Origin: Desulfobacteraceae bacterium
Lineage (GTDB): Bacteria; Desulfobacterota; Desulfobacteria; Desulfobacterales; Desulfosarcinaceae
Length of the DNA: 6,006 nt
Assembly: GCA_027025615.1 (NCBI GenBank)
Contig: JALVQM010000305.1
Coordinates: 1 to 6,006, forward strand
Direction of reading: 5' to 3'
The stretch's first letter is position 1; every line of letters starts with the position of its first letter. The notes under the pieces are model-generated. The model saw only the letters and a list, made by a program, of their open reading frames with translations, made no database searches and was not told the DNA's origin. Of this stretch, positions 1 through 6,006 are shown in pieces. Position numbers and translations under genes: made by a program.

Positions 1-73
1 CTTGAAGCGTTATTATGGAAGCGCAGACTTGACGATTTTTCCTGAAATTCACTCAGTTTTTCATTCAGTACAA
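1..73. other. Left-edge sequence with no supportable gene
   Basis: No start codon with a ribosome-binding site, RNA gene or repeat is recognisable here. A plus-strand frame ends at TGA 43-45 (…LLWKRRLDDFS) and a second plus frame stays open into the tRNA region. Either could be the tail of a convergent gene entering from the left, but the stretch is too short to judge. Confidence 0.3.
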
Positions 74-108
74 CAAAAAAGGACTTACAAGATATTTTGT
101 AAGTCCTT
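74..108 (-). terminator. Rho-independent terminator of the tRNA array
   Basis: A 12-bp perfect stem (79-90 with 97-108) closes a 6-nt loop (91-96). On the minus strand it is followed directly by a run of T (80 down to 75, partly shared with the stem base) and then GTTG. This is the standard intrinsic terminator layout for transcripts coming leftward from the tRNA genes and the lon operon. It begins about 10 nt past the CCA end of the degenerate tRNA-like copy. On the plus strand the stem is followed only by a broken T-rich stretch, so termination of a gene entering from the left would be weaker. Confidence 0.88.
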
Positions 109-117
109 GATTTTATC

Positions 118-150
118 TGGCGGGGACGACGAGACTCGAACTGGCGACCT
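118..150. repeat. Direct repeat of the tRNA-Asp 3' end (second copy 222-254)
   Basis: A 33-bp direct repeat with one mismatch (143 versus 247), 104 bp apart, covering the T arm, acceptor 3' strand and CCA. The copy at 222-254 lies inside the intact tRNA-Asp; this one lies downstream of it with respect to transcription. Duplicated tRNA 3' ends are the usual footprint of tyrosine-recombinase integration at tRNA genes, but tandem tRNA duplication followed by decay gives the same pattern. No integrase gene is visible in the window. Confidence 0.85.
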
Positions 151-180
151 TCCCGCATGATATGCGGGACGTTCTAACCA
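118..180 (-). pseudogene. Degenerate tRNA-Asp-like sequence (3' part only)
   Basis: On the minus strand this copies the 3' part of the neighbouring tRNA-Asp. Positions 118-150 match 222-254 at 32 of 33 bases (T arm, 3' acceptor strand, discriminator G, CCA), and 170-180 match 272-282 at 11 of 11 (3' D-stem strand, part of the D loop). The similarity stops exactly at the CCA on one side and inside the D loop on the other. Beyond 180 no strand can pair with the acceptor (CGTCCCC) or with the D-stem strand GAAC, so a cloverleaf cannot form. The single mismatch (143) breaks one T-stem pair. The anticodon arm (151-169) differs from that of tRNA-Asp and is 2 nt longer, but it is perfectly self-complementary, with loop ATATCAT that would place ATC as anticodon. 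It is most likely a truncated duplicate or an attachment-site remnant and is probably not an aminoacylated tRNA. Confidence 0.72.
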
Positions 181-221
181 AGCCTTCAGCCATAACGACA
201 ATAACAGGCCTTATTAAAAAA

Positions 222-300
222 TGGCGGGGACGACGAGACTCGAACTCGCGACCTCCGGCGTGACAGGCCGGCGTTCTAACCAGAACTGAACTACGCCCCC
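222..300 (-). tRNA. tRNA-Asp (anticodon GUC)
   Basis: Full 79-nt cloverleaf with encoded CCA (complement of 222-224). The acceptor pairs GGGGGCG with CGTCCCC (one G-T pair) and the discriminator base is G, an identity element of bacterial tRNA-Asp. The D stem is GTTC/GAAC, the anticodon stem CCGGC/GCCGG with loop CTGTCAC (anticodon GTC at 262-264), the variable loop has 5 nt, and the T stem GCGAG/CTCGT closes loop TTCGAGT. The D loop is long at 11 nt (AGTTCTGGTTA), still within the known range. It decodes GAC and GAU. It lies 25 nt downstream of tRNA-Val and is probably cotranscribed with it. Confidence 0.96.
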
Positions 301-325
301 GCAAATTTAGATTGCTTCCGATACT

Positions 326-401
326 TGGTAGGCGGAACAGGGCTTGAACCTGTGACCCCCGGCTTGTAAGGCCGGTGCTCTCCCAACTGAGCTATCCGCC
401 C
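326..401 (-). tRNA. tRNA-Val (anticodon UAC)
   Basis: Full 76-nt cloverleaf with encoded CCA (complement of 326-328) and discriminator A. The acceptor pairs GGGCGGA with TCCGCCT (terminal G-T), the D stem is GCTC/GAGC, the anticodon stem CCGGC/GCCGG with loop CTTACAA (anticodon TAC at 366-368), the variable loop GGGTC, and the T stem ACAGG/CCTGT with loop TTCAAGC. It reads valine GUA and, after U34 modification, other GUN codons. It is the first gene of the tRNA array, 78 nt after the lon stop. It shares its anticodon stem sequence with the adjacent tRNA-Asp. Confidence 0.97.
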
Positions 402-413
402 GAAAGAGCTGAT

Positions 414-442
414 TTCCTAACAACTGGCCGTGTTTGTGTCAA
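414..442 (-). promoter_or_regulatory. Candidate sigma-70 promoter for the tRNA array
   Basis: On the minus strand a perfect -35 box TTGACA (437-442) is followed, after a 17-nt spacer, by TAGGAA (414-419), a weak -10 that matches TATAAT at 3 of 6. Initiation would fall near 407, a few bases before the mature 5' end of tRNA-Val at 401. The position between the lon stop and the tRNAs supports independent tRNA transcription. The poor -10 keeps this tentative, and since no clear terminator follows lon, readthrough from the operon is also possible. Confidence 0.45.
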
Positions 443-479
443 GCAAAAAGTGCTGCCGAGTTAACTCACCATACAGGTT

Positions 480-2927
480 TCAATTTAAAGGTACGTGCTT
501 GTCAGGCTTGTCTTCGGCAATATCAAAAGCCATGTCGTTTTTCGAAAAAATGCTTTCACCATCACCGGCAATGATTGCATGGGGAAGCACTTCATCCATG
601 TGCTCTACCAGGACAACCTCGAGCTGCTTTGATATAGTGGCCGGTATGTCCTTGAGGTCTTTTTCGTTTTCCTTGGGGATTATGACTTTCTTTATTCCGC
701 CACGATGGGCAGCCAGCAGTTTTTCTTTGAGCCCCCCGATGGGCAGCACCTGGCCCCTGAGAGTTATTTCCCCGGTCATGGCCACTTCCCTGCTGGCCGG
801 CCGACGGGTCAGGGCCGATACCAGGGCGGTGCACATGGCAATGCCGGCCGATGGGCCGTCTTTGGGGATGGCGCCTTCGGGGATATGTATATGCAGATCG
901 AGTTTCTGGTAAAAATCCTGATCCAGTCCCAGGGAAACTGCCCGGGAACGAACAAAGCTCAGGGCTGCCTGGGCTGATTCTTTCATTACTTCCCCAAGCT
1001 TGCCGGTAACTATCAGCTTGCCCTTGCCGGGCATGGTCAGGGTTTCAACACAGAGCAATTCTCCGCCAACCTGGGTCCAGGCAAGCCCGGTGACGATACC
1101 GATCTGGTCTTTCTGTTCGATCTGGCCATAGCGGAACCTGGGCGGGCCAAGATATTTTTGAATCGAATTGGCGGTAACCTTGATGGGTAGCTTGATATCA
1201 TCCCCGGCTCCGGCGACCTTGCGGGCGACCTTGCGGCAGATTGAAGCTATCTCGCGTTCCAGGTTGCGCACTCCGGCTTCCCTGGTGTAGCGCTGGATAA
1301 TGGTATAGATAGCTTTTTCAGAAAAATTAATCTGTTCGGGTTTCAGCCCGTTGAACTTTATCTGCTTGGGAACCAGAAAGTCCTTGGCAATATGATATTT
1401 CTCATATTCGGTGTAACCTGCCAGGCGGATTATTTCCATCCGGTCCTGTAAAGGTAGCGGAATGTCCGGTAGAGTGTTTGCCGTGGTTATAAACAGGATT
1501 TCGGAAAGATCGTAGTCAAGATCGAGGTAATGATCGTTGAAGGCGAAATTTTGTTCAGGGTCAAGCACTTCCAGTAAGGCTGATGAAGGATCGCCCCTGA
1601 AATCCATGCTCATCTTGTCTACTTCGTCGAGGCAGAAAACCGGGTTGTTGACCCCGACTTTACGCAGAGACTGTATGATTTTACCCGGCATTGCTCCAAT
1701 GTATGTGCGGCGATGGCCCCGGATCTCGGCTTCGTCACGGACACCACCCAGAGAAAGACGCACAAAACGGCGACCGGTGGCCCTGGCAACCGAGCGGGCA
1801 AGGGATGTTTTACCCACGCCCGGTGGTCCTACCAAACAGAGAATAGGCCCCCTTATCTTTTTAACCAGGGATTGGACCGCCAGATATTCCAGGATCCTTT
1901 CCTTTGGTCTTTCCAGACCGTAATGATCTTCATCCAGGATTTTCTCGGCTTCTTCGATATTGTGACGCACCCGGCTGCGCTCATACCAGGGCAGGTTTAT
2001 AATCCAGTCGATGTAGTTGCGCACCACGGTCGCTTCGGCGGACATGGGCGTCATAAGTTTCAGTTTTTTGAATTCCTGGCGTACTTTGGCCGCAGCCTCG
2101 CGGGACATCCGCTTGCGCTTGATGCGCTTTTCAAGCTCCTGGAGTTCATCGGAGCCGTCATCTTCAGCGCCCATCTCCTTGCGGATGGCTCGCATCTGCT
2201 CGTTGAGGTAGTAGTTCTTCTGGGTCTTTTCCATCTGCTCCTTGACCCGGCCCTTGATCCTCTGGTCCATGCGGAAAACCTCGATTTCCAGCTTGATCAG
2301 GCGCAGGAGCAGGTTAAGCCGTTTGTTTATGGCAGCCGCGTCAAGCAGTCGCTGCTTGTCTTCCAGTTTGAAGGCAAGATTGGCTGCTATCGTGTCAGCC
2401 ATTACAGAATAGTCAGCCAGGGAGGCAATCTTGGTTACAAGTTCCTTGGAAATGCTTTTGTTGATCTTTGCATATTCTTCGAAACTTTCCATGATCGCGC
2501 GGGCCAGGGCTTCGGCTTCAGCCTCTGTGCCCACCGCTTCTTTCATCATTTCAAGTTCAACTTCGAAATAATTGTCCTGGCGGATGAAGCGCTTGATTCG
2601 GGCTCTTTGTTTGCCTTCTACCAGGGCCTTGACTGTTCCGTCAGGCAGCCGCAGCAATTGCAGGACGGTGCCGATTACCCCAATGCGGTTGATGTCTTTT
2701 TCGGTTGGGTTGTCAATGCCGGCCTTGCGCTGGGTGGCCAGGAAGATTGTTTTTTCCTGGGTGTTCATGGCTTCGGACAGGGCTGCCACGGATTTTTCGC
2801 GGCCGACGAACAGAGGCGCTACCATCTGGGGAAATACAACTATATCCCGCAGGGGCAGCAGGGGCAAGACCAATGCCTGTTTTTCGTCGCTGTCATTTTT
2901 ATTGAAAAAACGGGTTATGCTTACCAT
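480..2927 (-). CDS. lon: ATP-dependent protease Lon (LonA, S16 family)
   Basis: Homo-oligomeric cytoplasmic AAA+ serine protease that unfolds and degrades damaged proteins and specific regulators. The 815 residues show the full LonA layout: N-terminal substrate-binding domain (~20-210, opening with PLLPLRDIVVFP), helical coiled-coil-prone linker (~210-300), AAA+ module (~310-600) and protease domain (~605-785). Visible motifs are Walker A GPPGVGKT (367-374), Walker B FCLDEVDK (431-438), sensor-1 N484, arginine finger R497, sensor-2 R554 in GVRNLERE, and the Ser-Lys dyad S693 (PKDGPSAG) and K736 (GGLKEKL). All key residues are intact. Length is slightly above E. coli Lon (784), partly from a non-conserved ~30-residue C-terminal tail. 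The start is the first ATG. Its Shine-Dalgarno is weak (GTGAGA, close to the ATG), suggesting modest or coupled initiation. It lies 62 nt after clpX, probably in the same transcript. Confidence 0.98.
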   Translation of the reverse strand: MVSITRFFNKNDSDEKQALVLPLLPLRDIVVFPQMVAPLFVGREKSVAALSEAMNTQEKTIFLATQRKAGIDNPTEKDINRIGVIGTVLQLLRLPDGTVKALVEGKQRARIKRFIRQDNYFEVELEMMKEAVGTEAEAEALARAIMESFEEYAKINKSISKELVTKIASLADYSVMADTIAANLAFKLEDKQRLLDAAAINKRLNLLLRLIKLEIEVFRMDQRIKGRVKEQMEKTQKNYYLNEQMRAIRKEMGAEDDGSDELQELEKRIKRKRMSREAAAKVRQEFKKLKLMTPMSAEATVVRNYIDWIINLPWYERSRVRHNIEEAEKILDEDHYGLERPKERILEYLAVQSLVKKIRGPILCLVGPPGVGKTSLARSVARATGRRFVRLSLGGVRDEAEIRGHRRTYIGAMPGKIIQSLRKVGVNNPVFCLDEVDKMSMDFRGDPSSALLEVLDPEQNFAFNDHYLDLDYDLSEILFITTANTLPDIPLPLQDRMEIIRLAGYTEYEKYHIAKDFLVPKQIKFNGLKPEQINFSEKAIYTIIQRYTREAGVRNLEREIASICRKVARKVAGAGDDIKLPIKVTANSIQKYLGPPRFRYGQIEQKDQIGIVTGLAWTQVGGELLCVETLTMPGKGKLIVTGKLGEVMKESAQAALSFVRSRAVSLGLDQDFYQKLDLHIHIPEGAIPKDGPSAGIAMCTALVSALTRRPASREVAMTGEITLRGQVLPIGGLKEKLLAAHRGGIKKVIIPKENEKDLKDIPATISKQLEVVLVEHMDEVLPHAIIAGDGESIFSKNDMAFDIAEDKPDKHVPLN

Positions 2928-2955
2928 GGATTCTCACAAACCGCCCTGTCTTTCA

Positions 2956-2983
2956 GCCCGCTTGTGGCCGGGCCACAGCGGGC
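2956..2983 (-). promoter_or_regulatory. Strong GC-rich hairpin in the clpX-lon gap
   Basis: An inverted repeat forms 12 base pairs: 2956-2961 with 2978-2983, then 2963-2968 with 2972-2977, with one bulged base (2962) and a 3-nt loop (2969-2971). In the mRNA it lies 6 nt after the clpX stop codon. It is followed by TGAAAGAC rather than a U-run, so it does not look like an intrinsic terminator. Possible roles are mRNA stabilisation or processing between clpX and lon, tuning lon expression, or stalling ribosomes at the end of clpX. The structure is read directly from the sequence; the role is inferred. Confidence 0.6.
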
Positions 2984-2989
2984 GAAATG

Positions 2990-4234
2990 CTAGGCTTGTT
3001 TTTTTGTTTTTTCGTAAAGCAGGATCGGGTCCTCTTTGTGCAGGACTACCTCCTCACTGATTACACATTCTTTTACATCTTCTATTGAAGGTATCTCGAA
3101 CATGATGTTGATCATGCATTCTTCCATTATGGACCGCAGGCCGCGGGCTCCTGATTTGCGCTTGACGGCTTCTTCGGCAACAGCTTTCAGAGCGCTGTCG
3201 GTGAGGCGCAGGTTGACGCCTTCCATTTCGAATAATTTTTTGTACTGTTTGACCAGGGCGTTTTTAGGCTCTGTCAGGATCCGCACCAGGGTTTCGGTAC
3301 TCAATTCATCAAGGGTGGCCACCACCGGCAGGCGTCCAAGGAATTCCGGTATCAGACCGTACTTTATCAGGTCCTCAGGTTGAACTTCTTTCAGGATTTT
3401 GCCGATGTTTTCTTCAGTTTCCTTGTTTATCCTGGCCCCGAAACCCATCATTTTGGAGCCCAGGCGACGCTTGATTATCTGTTCCAGCCCGTTGAAGGTC
3501 CCGCCGCAGATAAACAGGATGTTTGAGGTATCAACCTTCACGAAATCCTGCTGGGGATGCTTGCGACCTCCCTTGGGAGGTACACTGGCCGTGGTGCCTT
3601 CAATTATTTTCAGCAAGGCTTGCTGGACACCTTCGCCGCTGACGTCCCTGGTAATCGACGGATTGTCGGATTTACTGGCGATCTTGTCGATTTCGTCGAT
3701 GTAAACGATCCCGCGTTTGGCTTTTTCAACGTCATAGTCGGCGTTCTGGAGCAAACTCAGGATAATGTTTTCAACGTCTTCACCAACGTAACCTGCTTCT
3801 GTCAGGCTGGTTGCGTCGGCAATGGTAAAAGGAACATTGAGAAAGCGGGCCAGGGTCTGGGCCAGCAATGTTTTGCCGCAGCCTGTGGGGCCGATCAATA
3901 AAATGTTGCTTTTCTGAATCTCTACGTCATCAGAAGTTACCTGTGAATCCAGGCGTTTGTAATGATTGTATACTGCCACTGCCAGAATTTTCTTGGCGGT
4001 TTCCTGCTCTATTACGTATTCATCCAGCCTGCCTTTGATGTCTTTTGGAACCATCAAGTTCTCGAACTGCCCGCCTTCCTTCTCGGTTTCTTCCTCGATG
4101 ATTTCACTGCAAAGCTGAATGCATTCATCACAGATATAGACCGCGGGTCCGGCAATAAGTTTTTTGACCTCTTTTTGGCTTTTGCCGCAGAACGAACAAA
4201 ACAGATTGTCGTTCGGGTCATTTTTCTTTGCCAT
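2990..4234 (-). CDS. clpX: ATP-dependent Clp protease ATP-binding subunit ClpX
   Basis: Hexameric AAA+ unfoldase that recognises tagged or exposed substrate termini and threads them into ClpP. The 414 residues are close to the family norm (424 in E. coli). The N-terminal zinc-binding domain has C13-x2-C16 and C35-x2-C38. The AAA+ core has Walker A GPTGCGKT (115-122), Walker B VYIDEIDK (177-184), pore loop GYVG (148-151), RKH loop (224-226), arginine finger R301 in FLGRLP and sensor-2 GARGLR (362-367). The ClpP-docking loop reads MGF (263-265) in place of the E. coli IGF. An in-frame ATG at 4276 would add 14 residues overlapping clpP. The start at 4234 is preferred because MAKK leads straight into the zinc domain and a GGAGG lies 9 nt upstream. 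It begins 4 nt after the clpP stop. The end is lysine-rich, encoded by runs of six and seven A. Confidence 0.98.
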   Translation of the reverse strand: MAKKNDPNDNLFCSFCGKSQKEVKKLIAGPAVYICDECIQLCSEIIEEETEKEGGQFENLMVPKDIKGRLDEYVIEQETAKKILAVAVYNHYKRLDSQVTSDDVEIQKSNILLIGPTGCGKTLLAQTLARFLNVPFTIADATSLTEAGYVGEDVENIILSLLQNADYDVEKAKRGIVYIDEIDKIASKSDNPSITRDVSGEGVQQALLKIIEGTTASVPPKGGRKHPQQDFVKVDTSNILFICGGTFNGLEQIIKRRLGSKMMGFGARINKETEENIGKILKEVQPEDLIKYGLIPEFLGRLPVVATLDELSTETLVRILTEPKNALVKQYKKLFEMEGVNLRLTDSALKAVAEEAVKRKSGARGLRSIMEECMINIMFEIPSIEDVKECVISEEVVLHKEDPILLYEKTKKQA

Positions 4235-4238
4235 GAGT

Positions 4239-4853
4239 TTATGCCTCCAGATTTTCCAGGTGATCCAAATCGTCACGACTACGGATCACATTATCTACAA
4301 TACCGTAATCCTTGGCCTCCTGTCCGGACATGAAATAATCGCGATCAGTGTCTTTCTGGATTTGTTCCAACTGCTGACCAGTATGCTGCTCCAGGATACG
4401 GTTGAGGGTTTCTTTCATGCGCAGGATTTCTTTAGCCTGAATTTCAATATCCGAAGCCTGGCCTTGAAAGCCACCCATCGGTTGATGAATCATTATGCGC
4501 GCATTAGGCAACGCATAACGCTTGTTCCGGGTTCCGGCTGCAAGCAAAACAGCCCCCATGCTGGCTGCCTGGCCGATGCAAACCGTGGTTATATCCGGCT
4601 TAATATACTGCATAGTATCATACACTGCCAAGCCGGCGGTGACAATCCCCCCGGGTGAATTGATATAAAAATTGATGTCTTTGTCAGGATCTTCCGATTC
4701 CAGGTAGAGCAACTGGGCGATTAACAGATTGGCAACTTCATCATTGATGGCGGTGCCAAGAAAAATGATCCTGTCCTTGAGCAGCCTGGAATAAATATCA
4801 TACGCTCTTTCTCCCCGGCTGGTCTGATCTATTACCATAGGTATGATGGTCAC
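4239..4853 (-). CDS. clpP: ATP-dependent Clp protease proteolytic subunit ClpP
   Basis: Serine peptidase (family S14) that forms the double-heptamer chamber of ClpXP. The 204 residues match the usual length. The catalytic triad is S98 (GQAASMGA), H123 (MIHQP) and D172 (DRDYF), with the oxyanion-region GG in NSPGG (65-69). The N-terminal segment MVIDQTSRGERAYDIYSRLLKDR is the typical ClpP start of the mature subunit. Translation most likely begins at GTG (complement of 4851-4853), 6 nt behind an AAGGAGA. The alternative ATG at codon 6 would lie too far from that site and remove the usual short N-terminal peptide. The gene is 50 nt downstream of tig and 4 nt upstream of clpX, so protease and unfoldase are made together. 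No promoter is evident in the 50-nt gap. Confidence 0.98.
   Translation of the reverse strand: MTIIPMVIDQTSRGERAYDIYSRLLKDRIIFLGTAINDEVANLLIAQLLYLESEDPDKDINFYINSPGGIVTAGLAVYDTMQYIKPDITTVCIGQAASMGAVLLAAGTRNKRYALPNARIMIHQPMGGFQGQASDIEIQAKEILRMKETLNRILEQHTGQQLEQIQKDTDRDYFMSGQEAKDYGIVDNVIRSRDDLDHLENLEA
4244..4248 (-). promoter_or_regulatory. clpX Shine-Dalgarno inside the end of clpP
   Basis: GGAGG on the minus strand, 9 nt upstream of the ATG at 4234 and within the last codons of clpP (stop at 4239-4241). It decides the clpX start against the upstream in-frame ATG at 4276, and implies that ribosomes finishing clpP pass over or reinitiate at clpX. Confidence 0.85.
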
Positions 4854-4859
4854 GGCAAA

Positions 4860-4866
4860 TCTCCTT
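4860..4866 (-). promoter_or_regulatory. clpP Shine-Dalgarno
   Basis: AAGGAGA on the minus strand, 6 nt upstream of the GTG at 4853. The good match and spacing support the GTG start rather than the ATG five codons further in. Confidence 0.85.
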
Positions 4867-4903
4867 GTTATTTCTTGATCTTATGGCAAAACTGTCCTTG
4901 CTC

Positions 4904-6006
4904 TCATTCGTCTGTCCCGGCCTGGTCCGTGTCGGTTGCCGGTTCTGATTCCAGTTCGGGTTCCACTTCTTCAACCTGGCTATTATCAATGATAAGTTTG
5001 ATTGCCTCTTTTTCAAGCAGGATGTGCTTGAATGCGTCTAACCCATTCTGGTTGCTGCTGTAGTACGATTTAATTTCATCCACCGGCTGATTATATGTAT
5101 CGGCCATTTCCCGGAAGCCTTTATCTAGCTGCTCGTCGCTTAACTCCAGCTTTTCCTGTCTGATTATCTTATCAAGGATAAGCTGCCGCCGGACCTGTTT
5201 CAATGCCGTATCGCGATATTTTTCACGAAGTTTTTCTATGGTCAACCCAACCTGATCAAAAGTCATGTTATGATACTGAAAGGAACGTTCGGCATCCTTG
5301 ATTATATGCTCCAATTCCATTTCAACCAGGGTATCAGGTACTTCAAAGTCAGCCTTGGCTAACAACTGGCTGAAAACCTGCTCATTTATTTCCTGTTCAG
5401 CACGTTTGTCGTATCCGCTCTGGAGATTTTGACGGATTTGTTCTTTCAGGTCTTCAAGGTTATCAAAACGCTCACCAACACTGCGGGCAAACTCGTCATT
5501 TATCTCAGGTAGAACTTCCTTGCGGATTTCACGCAGGGTTACATTGAAATCTATTGTTTTCCCGGCAAGTTGTTTGTTAGGATGCCCCGGATCGAAGGCA
5601 ACCTTGACCTGCCTGGTTTCCCCTGCCTGCATGCCGACGATAGCCTCGTCGAACTGCTTGTCGATGCTGCCTTCACCAAGTTTAAGGACATAGTTTTCAG
5701 TTTTTCCGGTTGGCTCGTAAGGCTGTCCGTCCTTGAATCCTTCATAGTCCACCAGGACAACGTCGTCCATCCTGGCTGGACGGTCTTCGTTGATTTTTTC
5801 CCTTTTGGCCATGTTTTTTTGAATCATTTTCAACTGGATATCCAGCTCTTCATCAGTTACCTGGTACTTGGTTTTTTTGAGTTTGAGGCCCTTGAAATCG
5901 ATATCCCCAATTTCAGGTTTAATTTCCACCTCGGCCTCAAACTTGAAAGGGCCGGAGCCCTTAAGTTCAGGAGGATCCACTTTTGGGCTGCCAACCACTT
6001 CCAGCT
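4904..6006 (-). CDS. tig: Trigger factor (ribosome-associated chaperone/PPIase), 5' end beyond window
   Basis: Cytoplasmic chaperone that binds at the ribosome exit tunnel and shields nascent chains. About 366 codons are present and the frame runs off the right edge. The GTG at 5998 lies inside the gene and is not a start. By comparison with E. coli (432 residues) roughly 85-95 N-terminal residues, including the ribosome-binding signature loop, are outside the window. Visible parts are the end of the N-terminal domain and linker (EAEVEIKPEIG, as in E. coli EVYPEVEL), the FKBP-type PPIase domain (about 5775-5515; VLVDYEGFKDG, GEGSIDKQFDEAIVGMQAGE, FDPGHPNKQLAGK) and the helical C-terminal chaperone domain. 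The protein ends in an acidic, Glu/Asp-rich tail of ~25 residues that E. coli lacks. It is the first visible gene of the operon, 50 nt before clpP. Confidence 0.97.
   Translation of the reverse strand, partial: LEVVGSPKVDPPELKGSGPFKFEAEVEIKPEIGDIDFKGLKLKKTKYQVTDEELDIQLKMIQKNMAKREKINEDRPARMDDVVLVDYEGFKDGQPYEPTGKTENYVLKLGEGSIDKQFDEAIVGMQAGETRQVKVAFDPGHPNKQLAGKTIDFNVTLREIRKEVLPEINDEFARSVGERFDNLEDLKEQIRQNLQSGYDKRAEQEINEQVFSQLLAKADFEVPDTLVEMELEHIIKDAERSFQYHNMTFDQVGLTIEKLREKYRDTALKQVRRQLILDKIIRQEKLELSDEQLDKGFREMADTYNQPVDEIKSYYSSNQNGLDAFKHILLEKEAIKLIIDNSQVEEVEPELESEPATDTDQAGTDE

Noticed and set aside
118..200. A functional third tRNA (Asp with AUC anticodon, or Met/Ile reading of CAT)
   Set aside because: No sequence upstream can form the acceptor or D stem, the T stem has a mismatch, and CAT would sit out of register in the loop.
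113..304. Minus-strand 63-codon open frame across the tRNA region
   Set aside because: Its sequence is translated tRNA-Asp and the tRNA-like copy (the familiar FESRRPRH-type artefact), so it is not a protein gene.
459..468. Palindrome GAGTTAACTC followed by a T-run as a lon terminator
   Set aside because: With a real loop only about 3 bp can form, and the T-run is 8 nt away; too weak to call a terminator.
430..912. Plus-strand 160-codon open frame
   Set aside because: Antisense to the 3' end of lon, with no ribosome-binding site and no protein family resemblance.
1713..2993. Plus-strand 426-codon open frame opposite lon
   Set aside because: It lies entirely antisense to intact lon and the clpX-lon gap. 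Its translation has no recognisable domain, and lon carries every expected catalytic motif on the other strand; this is a codon-bias shadow.
4235..4276. Longer clpX starting at the ATG at 4276
   Set aside because: The extra 14 residues (MTIWITWKIWRHKL) overlap clpP coding sequence, are atypical of ClpX, and lack the well-spaced GGAGG that precedes the ATG at 4234.
4854..4903. Promoter or heat-shock operator (CIRCE-type) between tig and clpP
   Set aside because: The 50-nt gap shows no -35/-10 pair at proper spacing and no TTAGCACTC/GAGTGCTAA inverted repeat.

Overview
This window looks like a stretch of bacterial chromosome, about half G+C, carrying a protein quality-control cluster. All genes lie on the minus strand, so transcription runs from high to low coordinates: trigger factor (tig, cut by the right edge), clpP, clpX, lon, then a short tRNA array with tRNA-Val(UAC), tRNA-Asp(GUC) and a degenerate tRNA-Asp-like copy, ending at a strong intrinsic terminator. 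The order tig-clpP-clpX-lon is common in bacteria. lon followed by Val and Asp tRNAs, together with the protein sequences, suggests a Desulfobacterota/Deltaproteobacteria-type organism (perhaps Desulfovibrionales-like). That placement is recalled knowledge and inference, not a search result.

Right part (4239-6006): the C-terminal ~366 residues of trigger factor (PPIase and chaperone domains; the ribosome-binding domain is off the window), a 50-nt gap, then clpP, which starts at GTG behind a good Shine-Dalgarno. Middle (2990-4234): clpX starts 4 nt after the clpP stop, with its Shine-Dalgarno inside the end of clpP, so the two ClpXP subunits are translationally coupled. A 62-nt gap with a strong GC-rich hairpin separates clpX from lon (480-2927), a complete LonA protease. 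No convincing promoter was seen in the short gaps, so one operon is likely, with its promoter upstream of tig beyond the window.

Left part (1-479): a TTGACA box with a weak -10 sits between the lon stop and tRNA-Val and could drive the tRNA array. The third tRNA-like unit keeps an almost perfect T arm, 3' acceptor strand and CCA but has lost the 5' acceptor strand and the 5' D-stem strand, and its anticodon arm is replaced by a different, perfectly self-complementary one. Positions 1-73 hold no supportable gene.

Functionally, trigger factor folds nascent chains at the ribosome, while ClpXP and Lon are ATP-dependent proteases that degrade misfolded and regulatory proteins. The proteins are conventional and intact at their key residues. 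I see no new multi-gene system. The items worth a second look are the tRNA-Asp-like remnant (possible attachment-site scar or tRNA-derived RNA) and an A-run plus hairpin at the end of clpX.
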